Assembly: GCF_002289565.1 (NCBI RefSeq)
Contig: NZ_NTFY01000098.1
Span: 1-44,016, forward strand
DNA: 44,016 nucleotides
Source: Rhodopirellula sp. SM50
Lineage (GTDB): Bacteria > Planctomycetota > Planctomycetia > Pirellulales > Pirellulaceae
Reading direction: 5' to 3'
Under the pieces are notes generated by a model, which was not told the origin of the DNA, ran no database searches, and saw only the letters and a list, made by a program, of their open reading frames with translations. Below, one piece after another: positions 27,316-35,946 of the stretch (position 1 is its first letter; the number at the start of each line of letters is the position of its first letter). The position numbers were made by a program, and so were the translations under genes.

Positions 27316-28389
27316 TCAGCGTGACGAGAGCGCGGGCCAATACAGCATGTCAAGATTTCGGATGCGTCCCCCGGAGCGGCGCAGCATGTTGATCACTTGG
27401 GCTCGGTGGTGGGTTCCGTGTAGCGCCAGGTGCAGTGCCGATTCGCCGATGCGAAATGCCGTCGGCGGTCCGTCGGGCTCGATCGTGACGACTTCCATCG
27501 CGATGGTCGAATCGACGCCGGCCAGGAACTCGTTTCGCTGCTTGGCGACTTTTGCCCAAGCCTTTCGGATCGCCACCAACGGTGTGTCAGGGGCGGATTG
27601 GGGAAACGCTCCCTGGCGGCCGTTCCAGTTCTCCAGCCACCAACGATCGGCATTCATCAGATGCAGCAACGACTTCCGAATCGATCCGCATCCCATCTGA
27701 AACTCGCGATCCAGGGCGGCGACTTCGACGGTATCACAGAAGGACAGGATTTCGGTGTTCGCCCAGTCCTGGTACTGGAAAAGCCGTTCGATCAAGGCGG
27801 CATCGTAGCGGGGATCCGGCGTTTGAATCGTGGCGACATCCAACCCGGACGCTTGCAGCTGTTGGACGGATTCGGGCGACTGCTCGACCGTCGTGGCCGC
27901 CAAACGATAAAAGAGGTAATCCAGACCGACGGGAACCGTACGATCGAATTGTTTCAAGAAATACAGGGCTTGGGCGCGGTGGTGAACGCCATGGTTGGCG
28001 ACGTGCAGCAGCAGATCAAAAAGCGAGTGCGTGAATTCGGTTTTCTTGCTGTCCTGATACGTGATCGGTTCACGCCAACGAGTGGCGCGATGGATTTCGA
28101 TCAGCGACCGCCGCTGTGCGGCGACTTCCGCCAATCCGGCAGAAAACTCATCCAACGACATGCCGTCCGGGTCGGTCGGAAACGGCCGCCACGGGGCTCC
28201 CGTCCAACGCTCCATCCAGACACGCTCGGCCGTCAACAGGTGAAACAGGGTGCCGCGGAGCGTGCCAAAACCGATTTCGCGTTTTGCGTCGAGTTGTGCA
28301 TCACGCAGCCCTTCGCAGAGCGTGGCGATTTTTGTGTTGGCCCAGCGGTTGTAGGCAAACAGATCGTCAATCAATTCGTAGGCAGTCAT
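27316..28389 (-). CDS. Tandem DinB-like protein
   Basis: About 357 residues from the ATG at 28389 (MTAYELIDDLFAYNRWAN). Two consecutive DinB-like four-helix domains are visible. The first carries NRWANTKIATLC, FHLLTAERVWMERW and HVANHGVHHRAQ; the second carries YQDWANTEILSFCD, LHLMNADRWWLENW and HLALHGTHHRAQV. Each has the three metal-binding histidines expected of the family. Single-domain members of about 160 residues are the norm, so this looks like an internal duplication. DinB-like proteins include thiol transferases (bacillithiol, mycothiol) and many without a known function. No thiol biosynthesis gene is adjacent. Confidence 0.9.
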   Translation of the reverse strand: MTAYELIDDLFAYNRWANTKIATLCEGLRDAQLDAKREIGFGTLRGTLFHLLTAERVWMERWTGAPWRPFPTDPDGMSLDEFSAGLAEVAAQRRSLIEIHRATRWREPITYQDSKKTEFTHSLFDLLLHVANHGVHHRAQALYFLKQFDRTVPVGLDYLFYRLAATTVEQSPESVQQLQASGLDVATIQTPDPRYDAALIERLFQYQDWANTEILSFCDTVEVAALDREFQMGCGSIRKSLLHLMNADRWWLENWNGRQGAFPQSAPDTPLVAIRKAWAKVAKQRNEFLAGVDSTIAMEVVTIEPDGPPTAFRIGESALHLALHGTHHRAQVINMLRRSGGRIRNLDMLYWPALSSR

Positions 28390-28518
28390 TTCGCGGCGGT
28401 GGCAAAGTGATAAAAATCCGGCGTGATTGTCGGCACGCCTCGCCGCGTAACTTGACAACAGAACGCGCCGACGACCACCCGACTGAATGGATTGAGGATC
28501 TTGCGGATGATGAAGCGA

Positions 28519-30312
28519 TCATTTCGGCAGCTCGATCACCTCGCCGTCGCTGTCTCCCGAGAGAATCTGCTTGACCATCATCTGTGTCGGTCCGTCCCAG
28601 GTCGGCAGGGAACGAAATTGTTTCAGCGCCGCGTCCAGGTCACCGGCGGCAAACAGATCCAGAGCGGCTTCGTAATCGGCGATCAACGCATCGGTGACCT
28701 GCTGTGTCGCGATCGCCGCCTCTCCGATCAATTCTGTGATTTCCACCGGTGACGCGAACCCGGCGGGACGGACCTTGGCCAATCGACGCAGCTTGAATTG
28801 GTTTTGCCCCGATGCCAACAACCCCGCCCGCGTCGCTTCGTCCAAGATGATCTCGGCCCCGAATCGCTTGGACATCGATTCCAGTCGACTGGAAAGATTC
28901 ACGACGGGCCCGAACGCCGTCACCTTGACCTGGTCCTTGGTACCGATCTGGCCGGCGACGGCGCGACCGTGTGCCAACCCGATCCCACAACGGAATCCCA
29001 GATCCGAGTGATGGTATTCGGCTTGAATCGCCAACGCAGCGCTGGACGCTTGGAGAACGGATTGCTCTTGCGCCAGCGGCCATCCCCAAAACCCCATCGC
29101 CGCATCACCATGAAAGTCTCCGATCACGCCGTCATACCCGAGGATGTGCTTGGTCATCACCCCCAGCGCGTCGCTGACGTCGGACAACAATTGCAACAGA
29201 TTTTGTGAGTCTTGTTCGCTGCGCCGTGAAAACCCGCGGAGGTCACAAAACATGACCGTCAGGTCAGCCTCGCGCGGTTTCAGCACCCTGGCGGTGTCGC
29301 CGCTGGCGAGCGCACGCATCACGACCGGCGCAAAAAAGTTGCGCATCGCCGCCTGACGACGCTGCAACTGTCGACTCTGTTGCAGACTGGCCATCGTGGT
29401 CCCGACCAGTTCGGCAAATTTGACGTCGTCGTGAAGTTGTTCGGAAACGTCCAGCGGTTTCCCCGAACCGGCCATCTCGGTGTCGGGAAGTTTCCCCGTG
29501 ATGTAAATCACCCAGCCGCGACAGGCCTCGGTTCGCAGCGGGACACAGTACGCCCAATCCACGTCTTCCCGCGCCGTGAACGCACTGGTCGTGTACTGGG
29601 AATCTCCCCCGGCCCAAACATTCAAGATGCTTTCCCGCTTTTCGATCGAACGCTTGACCAGCCGCCGGCTGATCGGGGAACCGCCAAGCGTTGCGCTGCG
29701 GTTGTCATAGTGCAGCACTTCGATCGGGGCGTCCGGATCGGTCTTCAACTCCGCAGCGGACAAAATCGAAACCGCTTCGGCCGAAGGCGTCGATTGCAGC
29801 AAGACACTCGTCACGCGGACGAGCAACTCTTGATCACTGTCGCTGCTGGCAATCAAGTCCGGTAGCCGCGTCAACACATCGATCCGTGCGTTGATGTCGC
29901 GGAAGTGCTTGCGACGCAGCGCCACGTGGTCGAACACGTTTTCGGTGACGCCCATCGCATCGTCACCGGCCGGATCCCGAACTCGCTCCGGTGAACGGTT
30001 GCTCGTCGCCGCCGCCAACGTGAACGTCGTCTTGCCGATCACAAAGTGGTCGCCGGGGACCAGCACAAAGCGAACCGCGTGACGCCCCTGGTGATAGATC
30101 GGATTGCGGGCCGATGGGACAGCCATGATCTCGATCCGCCCATCGGCCTGCGGAATCACACGGACATGGGCGCGAGAGATCATCGGATCCCAAGGCACAT
30201 TCCAATCCGCATCGCTGCGACCGATCACCAAATCGCCACACGTCGTCGCATCGGGGATCTCCCGACGCCAGCGATGATAATTCTGCGGTCCCTGTGCAAT
30301 CAAATCAGCCAT
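28519..30312 (-). CDS. FHA-GAF-class III adenylate/guanylate cyclase
   Basis: About 597 residues from the ATG at 30312 (MADLIAQ). The upstream frame simply reads through tandem repeats. Residues about 24-115 form an FHA domain (DLVIGRSDADWNVPWD, MISRAHVRVI). Residues about 155-310 look like a GAF sensor domain (LVRVTSVLLQSTPSAEAVSI, DWAYCVPLRTEACRGW). The C-terminal catalytic domain is a class III cyclase: LTVMFCDLRGFSRR gives metal Asp D357, GDFHGDAAMGFWGWP gives D403, and AFGPVVNLSSRLE supplies the transition-state Asn and Arg. Whether it makes cAMP or cGMP cannot be told with confidence. It is probably cytoplasmic. Its divergent upstream region is filled with tandem repeat arrays. Confidence 0.92.
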   Translation of the reverse strand: MADLIAQGPQNYHRWRREIPDATTCGDLVIGRSDADWNVPWDPMISRAHVRVIPQADGRIEIMAVPSARNPIYHQGRHAVRFVLVPGDHFVIGKTTFTLAAATSNRSPERVRDPAGDDAMGVTENVFDHVALRRKHFRDINARIDVLTRLPDLIASSDSDQELLVRVTSVLLQSTPSAEAVSILSAAELKTDPDAPIEVLHYDNRSATLGGSPISRRLVKRSIEKRESILNVWAGGDSQYTTSAFTAREDVDWAYCVPLRTEACRGWVIYITGKLPDTEMAGSGKPLDVSEQLHDDVKFAELVGTTMASLQQSRQLQRRQAAMRNFFAPVVMRALASGDTARVLKPREADLTVMFCDLRGFSRRSEQDSQNLLQLLSDVSDALGVMTKHILGYDGVIGDFHGDAAMGFWGWPLAQEQSVLQASSAALAIQAEYHHSDLGFRCGIGLAHGRAVAGQIGTKDQVKVTAFGPVVNLSSRLESMSKRFGAEIILDEATRAGLLASGQNQFKLRRLAKVRPAGFASPVEITELIGEAAIATQQVTDALIADYEAALDLFAAGDLDAALKQFRSLPTWDGPTQMMVKQILSGDSDGEVIELPK

Positions 30313-30333
30313 GTGAGTAAGGTATCGGGTTGA

Positions 30334-30494
30334 GTTCCAAGTTCCAAGTTCCAAGTTCCAAGTTCCAAGTTCCAAGTTCCAAGTTCCAAGTTCCAAGTTC
30401 CAAGTTCCAAGTTCCAAGTTCCAGGTTCCAGGTTCCAGGTTCCAGGTTCCAGGTTCCAGGTTCCAGGTTCCAGATTTCAGATTTCAGATTTCAA
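30334..30494. repeat. Evolving 7-base tandem array
   Basis: The array is 23 units of seven bases: 12 GTTCCAA, then 8 GTTCCAG, then two ATTTCAG and one ATTTCAA. The unit changes in blocks, so local expansion has occurred separately for each variant. It begins about 20 bases upstream of the cyclase start codon, on that gene's 5' side. Confidence 0.97.
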
Positions 30495-30540
30495 ATGGTC
30501 AGGTAGCGGCATTTTCCTGTCACCCATTTTCGTGTCGCCA

Positions 30541-30618
30541 CTCCCACTCTCCCACTCTCCCACTCTCCCACTCTCCCACTCTCCCACTCTCCCACTCTCC
30601 CACTCTCCCACTCTCCCA
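30541..30618. repeat. 8-base tandem array next to a start codon
   Basis: About 9.6 copies of CTCCCACT end 3 bases before the ATG at 30621. The strand carrying the gene is C/T-rich, so no Shine-Dalgarno is possible within it. The copy number may vary among isolates. Confidence 0.97.
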
Positions 30619-30620
30619 AC

Positions 30621-31115
30621 ATGCACGACGACGAAACGTTGACCGCCTACCACGAAGCGGGCCATGCGGTCGTGGGGTATGTCCTCGGCGGGGAAATTGA
30701 ATCGGTCGGCCTGTACGGTGAAGCGGACGAGTGGCTGCCGGAGCGGTTCGGTGACTGCCACGTCAATTGGGGACGTGTCGTTGCCGACAGCGACTGGCAG
30801 GTTCAACGCGAGGTGCTGACCATTCTCGCCGGTCCCGTCGCCGAGATGATCTATCGGGGTGAAAAACTTCACCCGGCCGCCTTCGGTCCTTGGCAACACG
30901 ACTGGGCATGGGCCTGGCAACGTAGTGAACGATTGATCCGCGACCCGAGTCACCGCACAAAGCTACTGGAAGCGGTCCTGGTGTGGTTGCACCACCACCT
31001 GAGCGACGATCTGTGTTGGGCGGCGATTGCCGCGGTCTCCGACGAATTGCTGGCGCACGAGTACCTCGACGGCGAACAGTTGGCCGACACCCTGTCGTTT
31101 TGGATCCGGACCTGA
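30621..31115 (+). CDS. Stand-alone M41-like (FtsH-type) metalloprotease domain
   Basis: A protein of 164 residues. The N-terminus carries the zinc motif HEAGH (residues 11-15, in YHEAGHAVVGYVLGG), as in the FtsH M41 peptidase. LAGPVAEMIYRGE (about 69-81) corresponds to the GGRAAEE segment of FtsH, and D94 in WQHDWAWAW fits the third zinc ligand. There is no AAA ATPase domain, signal peptide or membrane helix. It could act on small or unfolded substrates or be a non-proteolytic relative. The 8-mer array abuts the start codon, leaving no ribosome binding site. A DUF1559 gene follows after 113 bp on the same strand. Confidence 0.83.
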   Translation: MHDDETLTAYHEAGHAVVGYVLGGEIESVGLYGEADEWLPERFGDCHVNWGRVVADSDWQVQREVLTILAGPVAEMIYRGEKLHPAAFGPWQHDWAWAWQRSERLIRDPSHRTKLLEAVLVWLHHHLSDDLCWAAIAAVSDELLAHEYLDGEQLADTLSFWIRT

Positions 31116-31228
31116 ACGCCGGAAGATGCCAAACCTCAAAAAGGTTTTGCCAAGCGGCTGATCGATCGCCTATAACGAAGGCCTCCTCGTGAGACGCTCG
31201 TCAGCCGTACTCTGTCAGGTTTGTTGCG

Positions 31229-32233
31229 ATGCCGGCTTCTGATCCCATCAATTTCGCGCCCCGCCCGAGTCGCAACATCGCGTCGCGTCACGCGTTTACC
31301 CTGGTCGAGTTGCTGGTGGTGATCGCGATCATCGGGATCTTGGTCGGCTTGCTGTTGCCCGCCGTCCAGGCGGCTCGCGAAGCCGCCCGCGTGATGCAGT
31401 GCCAGAATCGGCTGAAACAAGTGGCTTTGGCGTGCCACAATTACGAATCGGCGTTCAAGTCGTTACCGGGCTACGGGGGTGAGCGTCCCGGCTTTCTGAT
31501 CACCCAACGGGAGAATCGCTTTCGCACGAACCTGGGCGGGGGGACGTGGATCACACAGGTATTGCTTTACCTGGAAGAACCGCAGCTGGCGACCAAGATC
31601 CAACCACTCGCTCGATCATTGGGGGTGACGCCGTCGGATCGGATTCAGTCGCTGGTCCGGGTTCCCGTCGAAACGTTGCATTGCCCCTCGCGCCGCGATG
31701 CCGAGCCGTATCCGTTAGTCGAACCGTACAGTCTTCGTTACGGCGACGCCGGGGCGCGCAACGACTACGCAATGAACGGCGGCTCGGCCGTCATCGATCA
31801 CAGCGCCACTCCCAACAGCCGCGAAGCGCCCGCGATCAAGTTGACCCACGACGGCATCTGGGTGCTCGGACAGCGGACGCGGTTCAACACCATCTTCGAC
31901 GGGCTGAGCAACACCTATCTGGTCGGCGAGAAGGCGATGGACCTAAACAAGTTGGAGACCGGAGACGGGTTCGGTGACCGCTCTCCGATCGCGGGCTACC
32001 ACAACGTCCCGATCTCCTCCCATTCGTATGTCCGCTATGCGGCGCGATCGCCCAAAATGGACTCGCGGGCCAATTGTTTGGAATGCCATGATTTCGGCGC
32101 CACCCACCACAGCGGTTGGAATGTGGCATTCGCCGACGGACGTGTCACGCTGATGGACTACAACTTGGATTTACAGATTCATCGCGCTCAAGCGTCGGTC
32201 AACGGGGGCGAGATCATCCCGTACCATCATTGA
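31229..32233 (+). CDS. DUF1559 pseudopilin-like protein
   Basis: A protein of 334 residues. A type IV prepilin-like N-terminus, RHAFTLVELLVVIAIIGILV (about 20-39), has Phe after the cleavage point and Glu at +5; Ala rather than Gly precedes the Phe. LLLPAVQAAREAARVMQCQN follows, the standard opening of the DUF1559 family. The C-terminus holds HHSGWNVAFADGRVTLMD, another family hallmark. These proteins are numerous in planctomycetes and are thought to be pilus- or secretion-associated. The specific role is unknown. It is probably anchored by the N-terminal helix and exposed to the periplasm. Confidence 0.95.
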   Translation: MPASDPINFAPRPSRNIASRHAFTLVELLVVIAIIGILVGLLLPAVQAAREAARVMQCQNRLKQVALACHNYESAFKSLPGYGGERPGFLITQRENRFRTNLGGGTWITQVLLYLEEPQLATKIQPLARSLGVTPSDRIQSLVRVPVETLHCPSRRDAEPYPLVEPYSLRYGDAGARNDYAMNGGSAVIDHSATPNSREAPAIKLTHDGIWVLGQRTRFNTIFDGLSNTYLVGEKAMDLNKLETGDGFGDRSPIAGYHNVPISSHSYVRYAARSPKMDSRANCLECHDFGATHHSGWNVAFADGRVTLMDYNLDLQIHRAQASVNGGEIIPYHH

Positions 32234-32299
32234 TCGGTTCGTGTATGCTGTGACGCAATCCAGTCCAGCCTTCGATCATCTTCCCACCGTCGACCGTCC

Positions 32300-35200
32300 A
32301 TGCGTTTTGCGTCTTCGCGTTCTGCGTCCTCCTGCGTGACACTCGTTTGTCTTTTTGCCCTCAGCATCGTGCCGGCGCGATCCCAGGACATCACGTCAAC
32401 CCACGGCCACCGGACCGACCCCGACTTCGCCGTCCAGGGTGAATATTCCGGCGAAAACCGCAGCATGCAGGTGATAGCGGTGGGCGACGGTGAGTTCGAA
32501 ATCATCGTCTACGACGTCGCACTGGAGCGGATCGCCGGCGCGGGCAACCCGCCGCGCCGTCTGGACGGCGACGAAGACACGGTGGCGGACCTGGCCGAAT
32601 CCTTGGAATTAAAACGCGTCGAGCGCACACCGCCTTCGCTCGGCGCCTCGCCGCCGCCAGACGCCATCGTCTTGTTCGATGGATCTCAGGAATCGCTGGC
32701 CAAGTGGGACGGCGGAGTCCTGACCGAGGAGGGGCTGCTACAGCAAGGCACCGAAACCAAGCAGACGTTTCGCGACTACACACTGCACCTCGAATTCCGT
32801 ACCCCCTGGATGCCCGAGGCCAGCGGCCAGGCGCGCGGCAACAGCGGCGTGTACCACCAGGGACGCTACGAGACTCAGATTCTCGATTCGTTTGGCCTCT
32901 CCGGCGCGGCGAACGAAACGGGTGGCATTTACGGTGCGAAGGCCCCCGACTTCAACGCCTGTTTGCCGCCCATGCAATGGCAAACCTACGACGTCGATTT
33001 CACCGCCGCGCGTTACCAGGGGAAAACCAAGATCTCCGACGCGCGGATGACGGTTCGGCTCAACGGCATCACCGTGCAAAACGATGTCGCCGTTCCCAAC
33101 AGCACCACTGCGGCAAAGTTCCGCGAAGGCCCCGACGACGGACCGATCGTGTTGCAGGACCACGGCAACCCGGTCCGGTTTCGCAACATCTGGTTGGTCC
33201 CACGCGACGCGGCCCGTGAAGCGACTCGGCCGATCGTTCCCGGCTTCGAACGGTTCTTCGCCGGCCGCGAGGATCCCCAAGGTCTCGGCGGCGAACTGTT
33301 GATCAGCACACTCGGATGCGTCTCGTGCCACGAAGGTGCCGAAGGCGTGTTGCCGATCAAGAAAGGCCCCGTGCTGTCGGACGTGCGTCAGCGGCTGCGC
33401 CCCGATGCCCTGGTCGACATGATCGCTGATCCCCACAAGACGAAGACCGGAACGACGATGCCCGATCCCTGGATGGGACTCAACGCCCAGCAACGTCACT
33501 CCGCCGCATCCTCGATTGCAAGTTACCTGTTGCTGGCCGACACGTCCTCGGATCTGACCGATCGCCCCGCCAAACCGAGTGCCGTCAAACGCGGCAAAAA
33601 ACTTTATCACAGCGTCGGCTGCGTCGCCTGCCACGCCGCCTTTGACGGCACCAAGACGCCGATGGCCACGACCGTCCCGCTCGGTCAAGTCGAAGTGAAG
33701 TACACCGTCGACTCACTTGCCAAGCTGATCGCCCAACCCCATGCCGTCCGCAAAGGCGCCCGCATGCCGTCGCTGGTCGGCTCGATGGGCGACGCCTTCG
33801 CGATCGCCAGCTACCTCACTGGCAAGGTCACCGAACGGGCAAACGACGCCAAATTCCGTCGCCGAATTTACAAAGGCCAGTGGGAACGACTGCCCGATTT
33901 TGACGCCTTGACTCCCGTCTCGGAAGATCTGGTTTCGGACCTGGAACTCAAGCACGACGGCGATGCGCTGCACACCGCGATGGTGTTCGAGTCACAGATT
34001 CGGATCGCCGCGGCCGGTCAGTACCAGTTCTCGATCGCCAGCGACGACGGCTCGCGACTGATCATCGGCCCCCACCGACTCGACAACGATGGGATCCATC
34101 CGGTCGTGACCAAACGCGCCACCTTTGAACTGGCCGCGGGAACCTATCCCCTGCGAATCGAATGGTTCAACAATAGCGGAGGCATCGGACTGGAAGCGTT
34201 TGTCGAGGACCCGTTGCTCGGTCGGGTGCCACTCCGCGAAGCCATCACCGACGGCAAGGAAGACTCCGGACCGTTGTTGGCCAGCGAGTTCCGCCCGGAT
34301 CCGAATTCCGTCGAGAGTGGCCGACAATTATTCCAGTCGGTCGGCTGCGCCTCCTGCCACGAGTTTCAATCGACACGCCCCGCCGCCAGCGAAGCCCCGA
34401 AACTGTCCGACGTACGAACGGACCGTGGCTGTCTCGCCAACTCGGTCTCCAGGCCCGCGGTCGATTTCCACCTGTCGCCGCGGCAACGGCTGGCGATCCA
34501 ACACGCGATCGGGCTGCGAAAGAACGTTCAATCCACGGCCTATTCGATCACCGACGCCGACCTCGTGCATCTGACGATGGCCGGGCTGAACTGTTACGCC
34601 TGTCATCAACGCGGTGAGTTCGGCGGTCCCGAAGTCGCACGCGATGCGTCGTTCCAAACGACGACGGCCGAAATGGGCTGGGAGAGTCGCTTGCCGCCGC
34701 CGCTCGATGGAGTCGGCGATAAGTTGAAGTCGGACTACCTGACCGATCTGTTTGCCGCCGGGGCCAACGAACGCCCCTACATGCTGACCCGCATGCCAGG
34801 CTTCGGCGCGGGCAATTTGGATCTGCTGCACCAGAGCCTGGTGCGATTGGACCGACAGGATTCCGCCAACGCCGGCCCCGCGCCGTCTGAGTCGGCAAAC
34901 CATCCGTCGGCGGGTCAAGCCAAGATCAACAACGGCCGGAAACTCGTCGGAGCCACCGGACTTTCCTGCATCAAGTGCCACTCCTACAACGACGTCAAAG
35001 GCGGCGGCATCGGCGTGATCGATTTGTTAGCGATGCCCAAACGCCTGCGAGCCGACTGGTTCAACCGTTACCTGCAAGACCCGACGAAGTACCGGCCGGG
35101 CACGCGGATGCCCAACAGTTTCCCCGAAGGCAAGAGTTCGTTCACCAGTCTGTACCACGGCGATCCGGATCAACAAGTCGCCGCAATGTGGTCCTATTTA

Positions 35201-35899
35201 GCCGCCGGGACATCCGCCAAAGAACCGACCGGACTGCGGGTCGGCGCGATCCTGTTGACGGCCAGTGAACGCCCGAGGATTTATCGCAACTTTTTCGAAG
35301 GCGTGTCCGGTCGCGGCATCGCCGTCGGTTTTCCCGGCGAAGTCAACTTGATCTGGGACGCTGAACGCATGGGACTCAATTCGGTCTGGAAGCACGAGTT
35401 CATCGATGCGGCTCGGCACTGGACCGGACGCGGACAGGGTCGCACCACCCCGGCCGGCGATTCGATCAATCCACTCGAACCCTGGACACCGTTGGCACGC
35501 GGTGATTCGATCGACATGACCTGGCCCAGTGAATCGGGCCGCGAACTCGGCTATCGGTTCGGCGGTTACCGACTCGACGATGGCGGCAATCCGACGTTCC
35601 TGTATTCCATCGACGACGCCCAGGTGACCGATTCGATTCGGCCACTCGGCCCCGGCGGATTCGAGCGACAACTGACCATCACGCGTTCCTCCGACGATCG
35701 GTCGCGGGGATGGATTTGGCGGATCGCCCAGGCGGCCACGATTGAGACTACCGGCGACGGCCTGTACCAAGTCGGACCGCTCAAACTGTCCATCGACGGT
35801 GCCGAGTGCGAGATCGTTACAGTCGACGGCCGAAGCGAATTACGTGCCCAGTTGCCGGCGAAAAACACCGCCACCGTCACGCAGATGATTCAGTGGTAA
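32300..35899 (+). CDS. DUF1080, PA14-like and five-heme-motif secreted protein
   Basis: A protein of 1199 residues with a signal peptide (CVTLVCLFALSIVPARS). Residues about 118-300 are a DUF1080 domain (3-keto-disaccharide hydrolase family): DAIVLFDGSQESLAKW, ARGNSGVYHQGRYETQILDS, PVRFRNIWLVPRD. Five CXXCH heme-binding motifs follow, at C340, C441, C683, C765 and C890. Between the second and third, residues about 519-650 look like a PA14-type carbohydrate-binding fold (GQYQFSIASDDGSRLIIG). The C-terminal 200 residues (GVSGRGIAVGFPGEVNLIW and on) are not recognised. The design suggests a periplasmic or surface electron-transfer enzyme acting on sugars. The propeller protein starts 47 bp downstream and is probably co-transcribed. 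Confidence 0.88.
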   Translation: MRFASSRSASSCVTLVCLFALSIVPARSQDITSTHGHRTDPDFAVQGEYSGENRSMQVIAVGDGEFEIIVYDVALERIAGAGNPPRRLDGDEDTVADLAESLELKRVERTPPSLGASPPPDAIVLFDGSQESLAKWDGGVLTEEGLLQQGTETKQTFRDYTLHLEFRTPWMPEASGQARGNSGVYHQGRYETQILDSFGLSGAANETGGIYGAKAPDFNACLPPMQWQTYDVDFTAARYQGKTKISDARMTVRLNGITVQNDVAVPNSTTAAKFREGPDDGPIVLQDHGNPVRFRNIWLVPRDAAREATRPIVPGFERFFAGREDPQGLGGELLISTLGCVSCHEGAEGVLPIKKGPVLSDVRQRLRPDALVDMIADPHKTKTGTTMPDPWMGLNAQQRHSAASSIASYLLLADTSSDLTDRPAKPSAVKRGKKLYHSVGCVACHAAFDGTKTPMATTVPLGQVEVKYTVDSLAKLIAQPHAVRKGARMPSLVGSMGDAFAIASYLTGKVTERANDAKFRRRIYKGQWERLPDFDALTPVSEDLVSDLELKHDGDALHTAMVFESQIRIAAAGQYQFSIASDDGSRLIIGPHRLDNDGIHPVVTKRATFELAAGTYPLRIEWFNNSGGIGLEAFVEDPLLGRVPLREAITDGKEDSGPLLASEFRPDPNSVESGRQLFQSVGCASCHEFQSTRPAASEAPKLSDVRTDRGCLANSVSRPAVDFHLSPRQRLAIQHAIGLRKNVQSTAYSITDADLVHLTMAGLNCYACHQRGEFGGPEVARDASFQTTTAEMGWESRLPPPLDGVGDKLKSDYLTDLFAAGANERPYMLTRMPGFGAGNLDLLHQSLVRLDRQDSANAGPAPSESANHPSAGQAKINNGRKLVGATGLSCIKCHSYNDVKGGGIGVIDLLAMPKRLRADWFNRYLQDPTKYRPGTRMPNSFPEGKSSFTSLYHGDPDQQVAAMWSYLAAGTSAKEPTGLRVGAILLTASERPRIYRNFFEGVSGRGIAVGFPGEVNLIWDAERMGLNSVWKHEFIDAARHWTGRGQGRTTPAGDSINPLEPWTPLARGDSIDMTWPSESGRELGYRFGGYRLDDGGNPTFLYSIDDAQVTDSIRPLGPGGFERQLTITRSSDDRSRGWIWRIAQAATIETTGDGLYQVGPLKLSIDGAECEIVTVDGRSELRAQLPAKNTATVTQMIQW

Positions 35900-35946
35900 C
35901 ACGCCCCGCCTCCAACCCACCCATCACCAACCAGCCCGTCCTCTCC

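Larger units (their letters stand above)
30313..30620. other. Divergent intergenic region filled by tandem arrays
   Basis: 308 bases between the starts of the cyclase (-) and M41-like (+) genes. Two tandem arrays fill all but about 70 bases: 7-mers at 30334-30494 and 8-mers at 30541-30618. The promoters of both genes must lie within or beside these arrays. Confidence 0.85.

Noticed and set aside
30313..30417. N-terminal extension of the cyclase encoding repeated LELGTWN
   Set aside because: It is translation of the 7-base array; the FHA domain begins soon after the ATG at 30312.
30334..30618. CRISPR-like array
   Set aside because: The units are 7 and 8 bases and directly adjacent, without spacers, so these are simple tandem repeats.
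30477..30953. Minus-strand frame encoding repeated VGEWESGR
   Set aside because: The repeats come from reading the 8-base array, and the rest is antisense to the M41-like gene.
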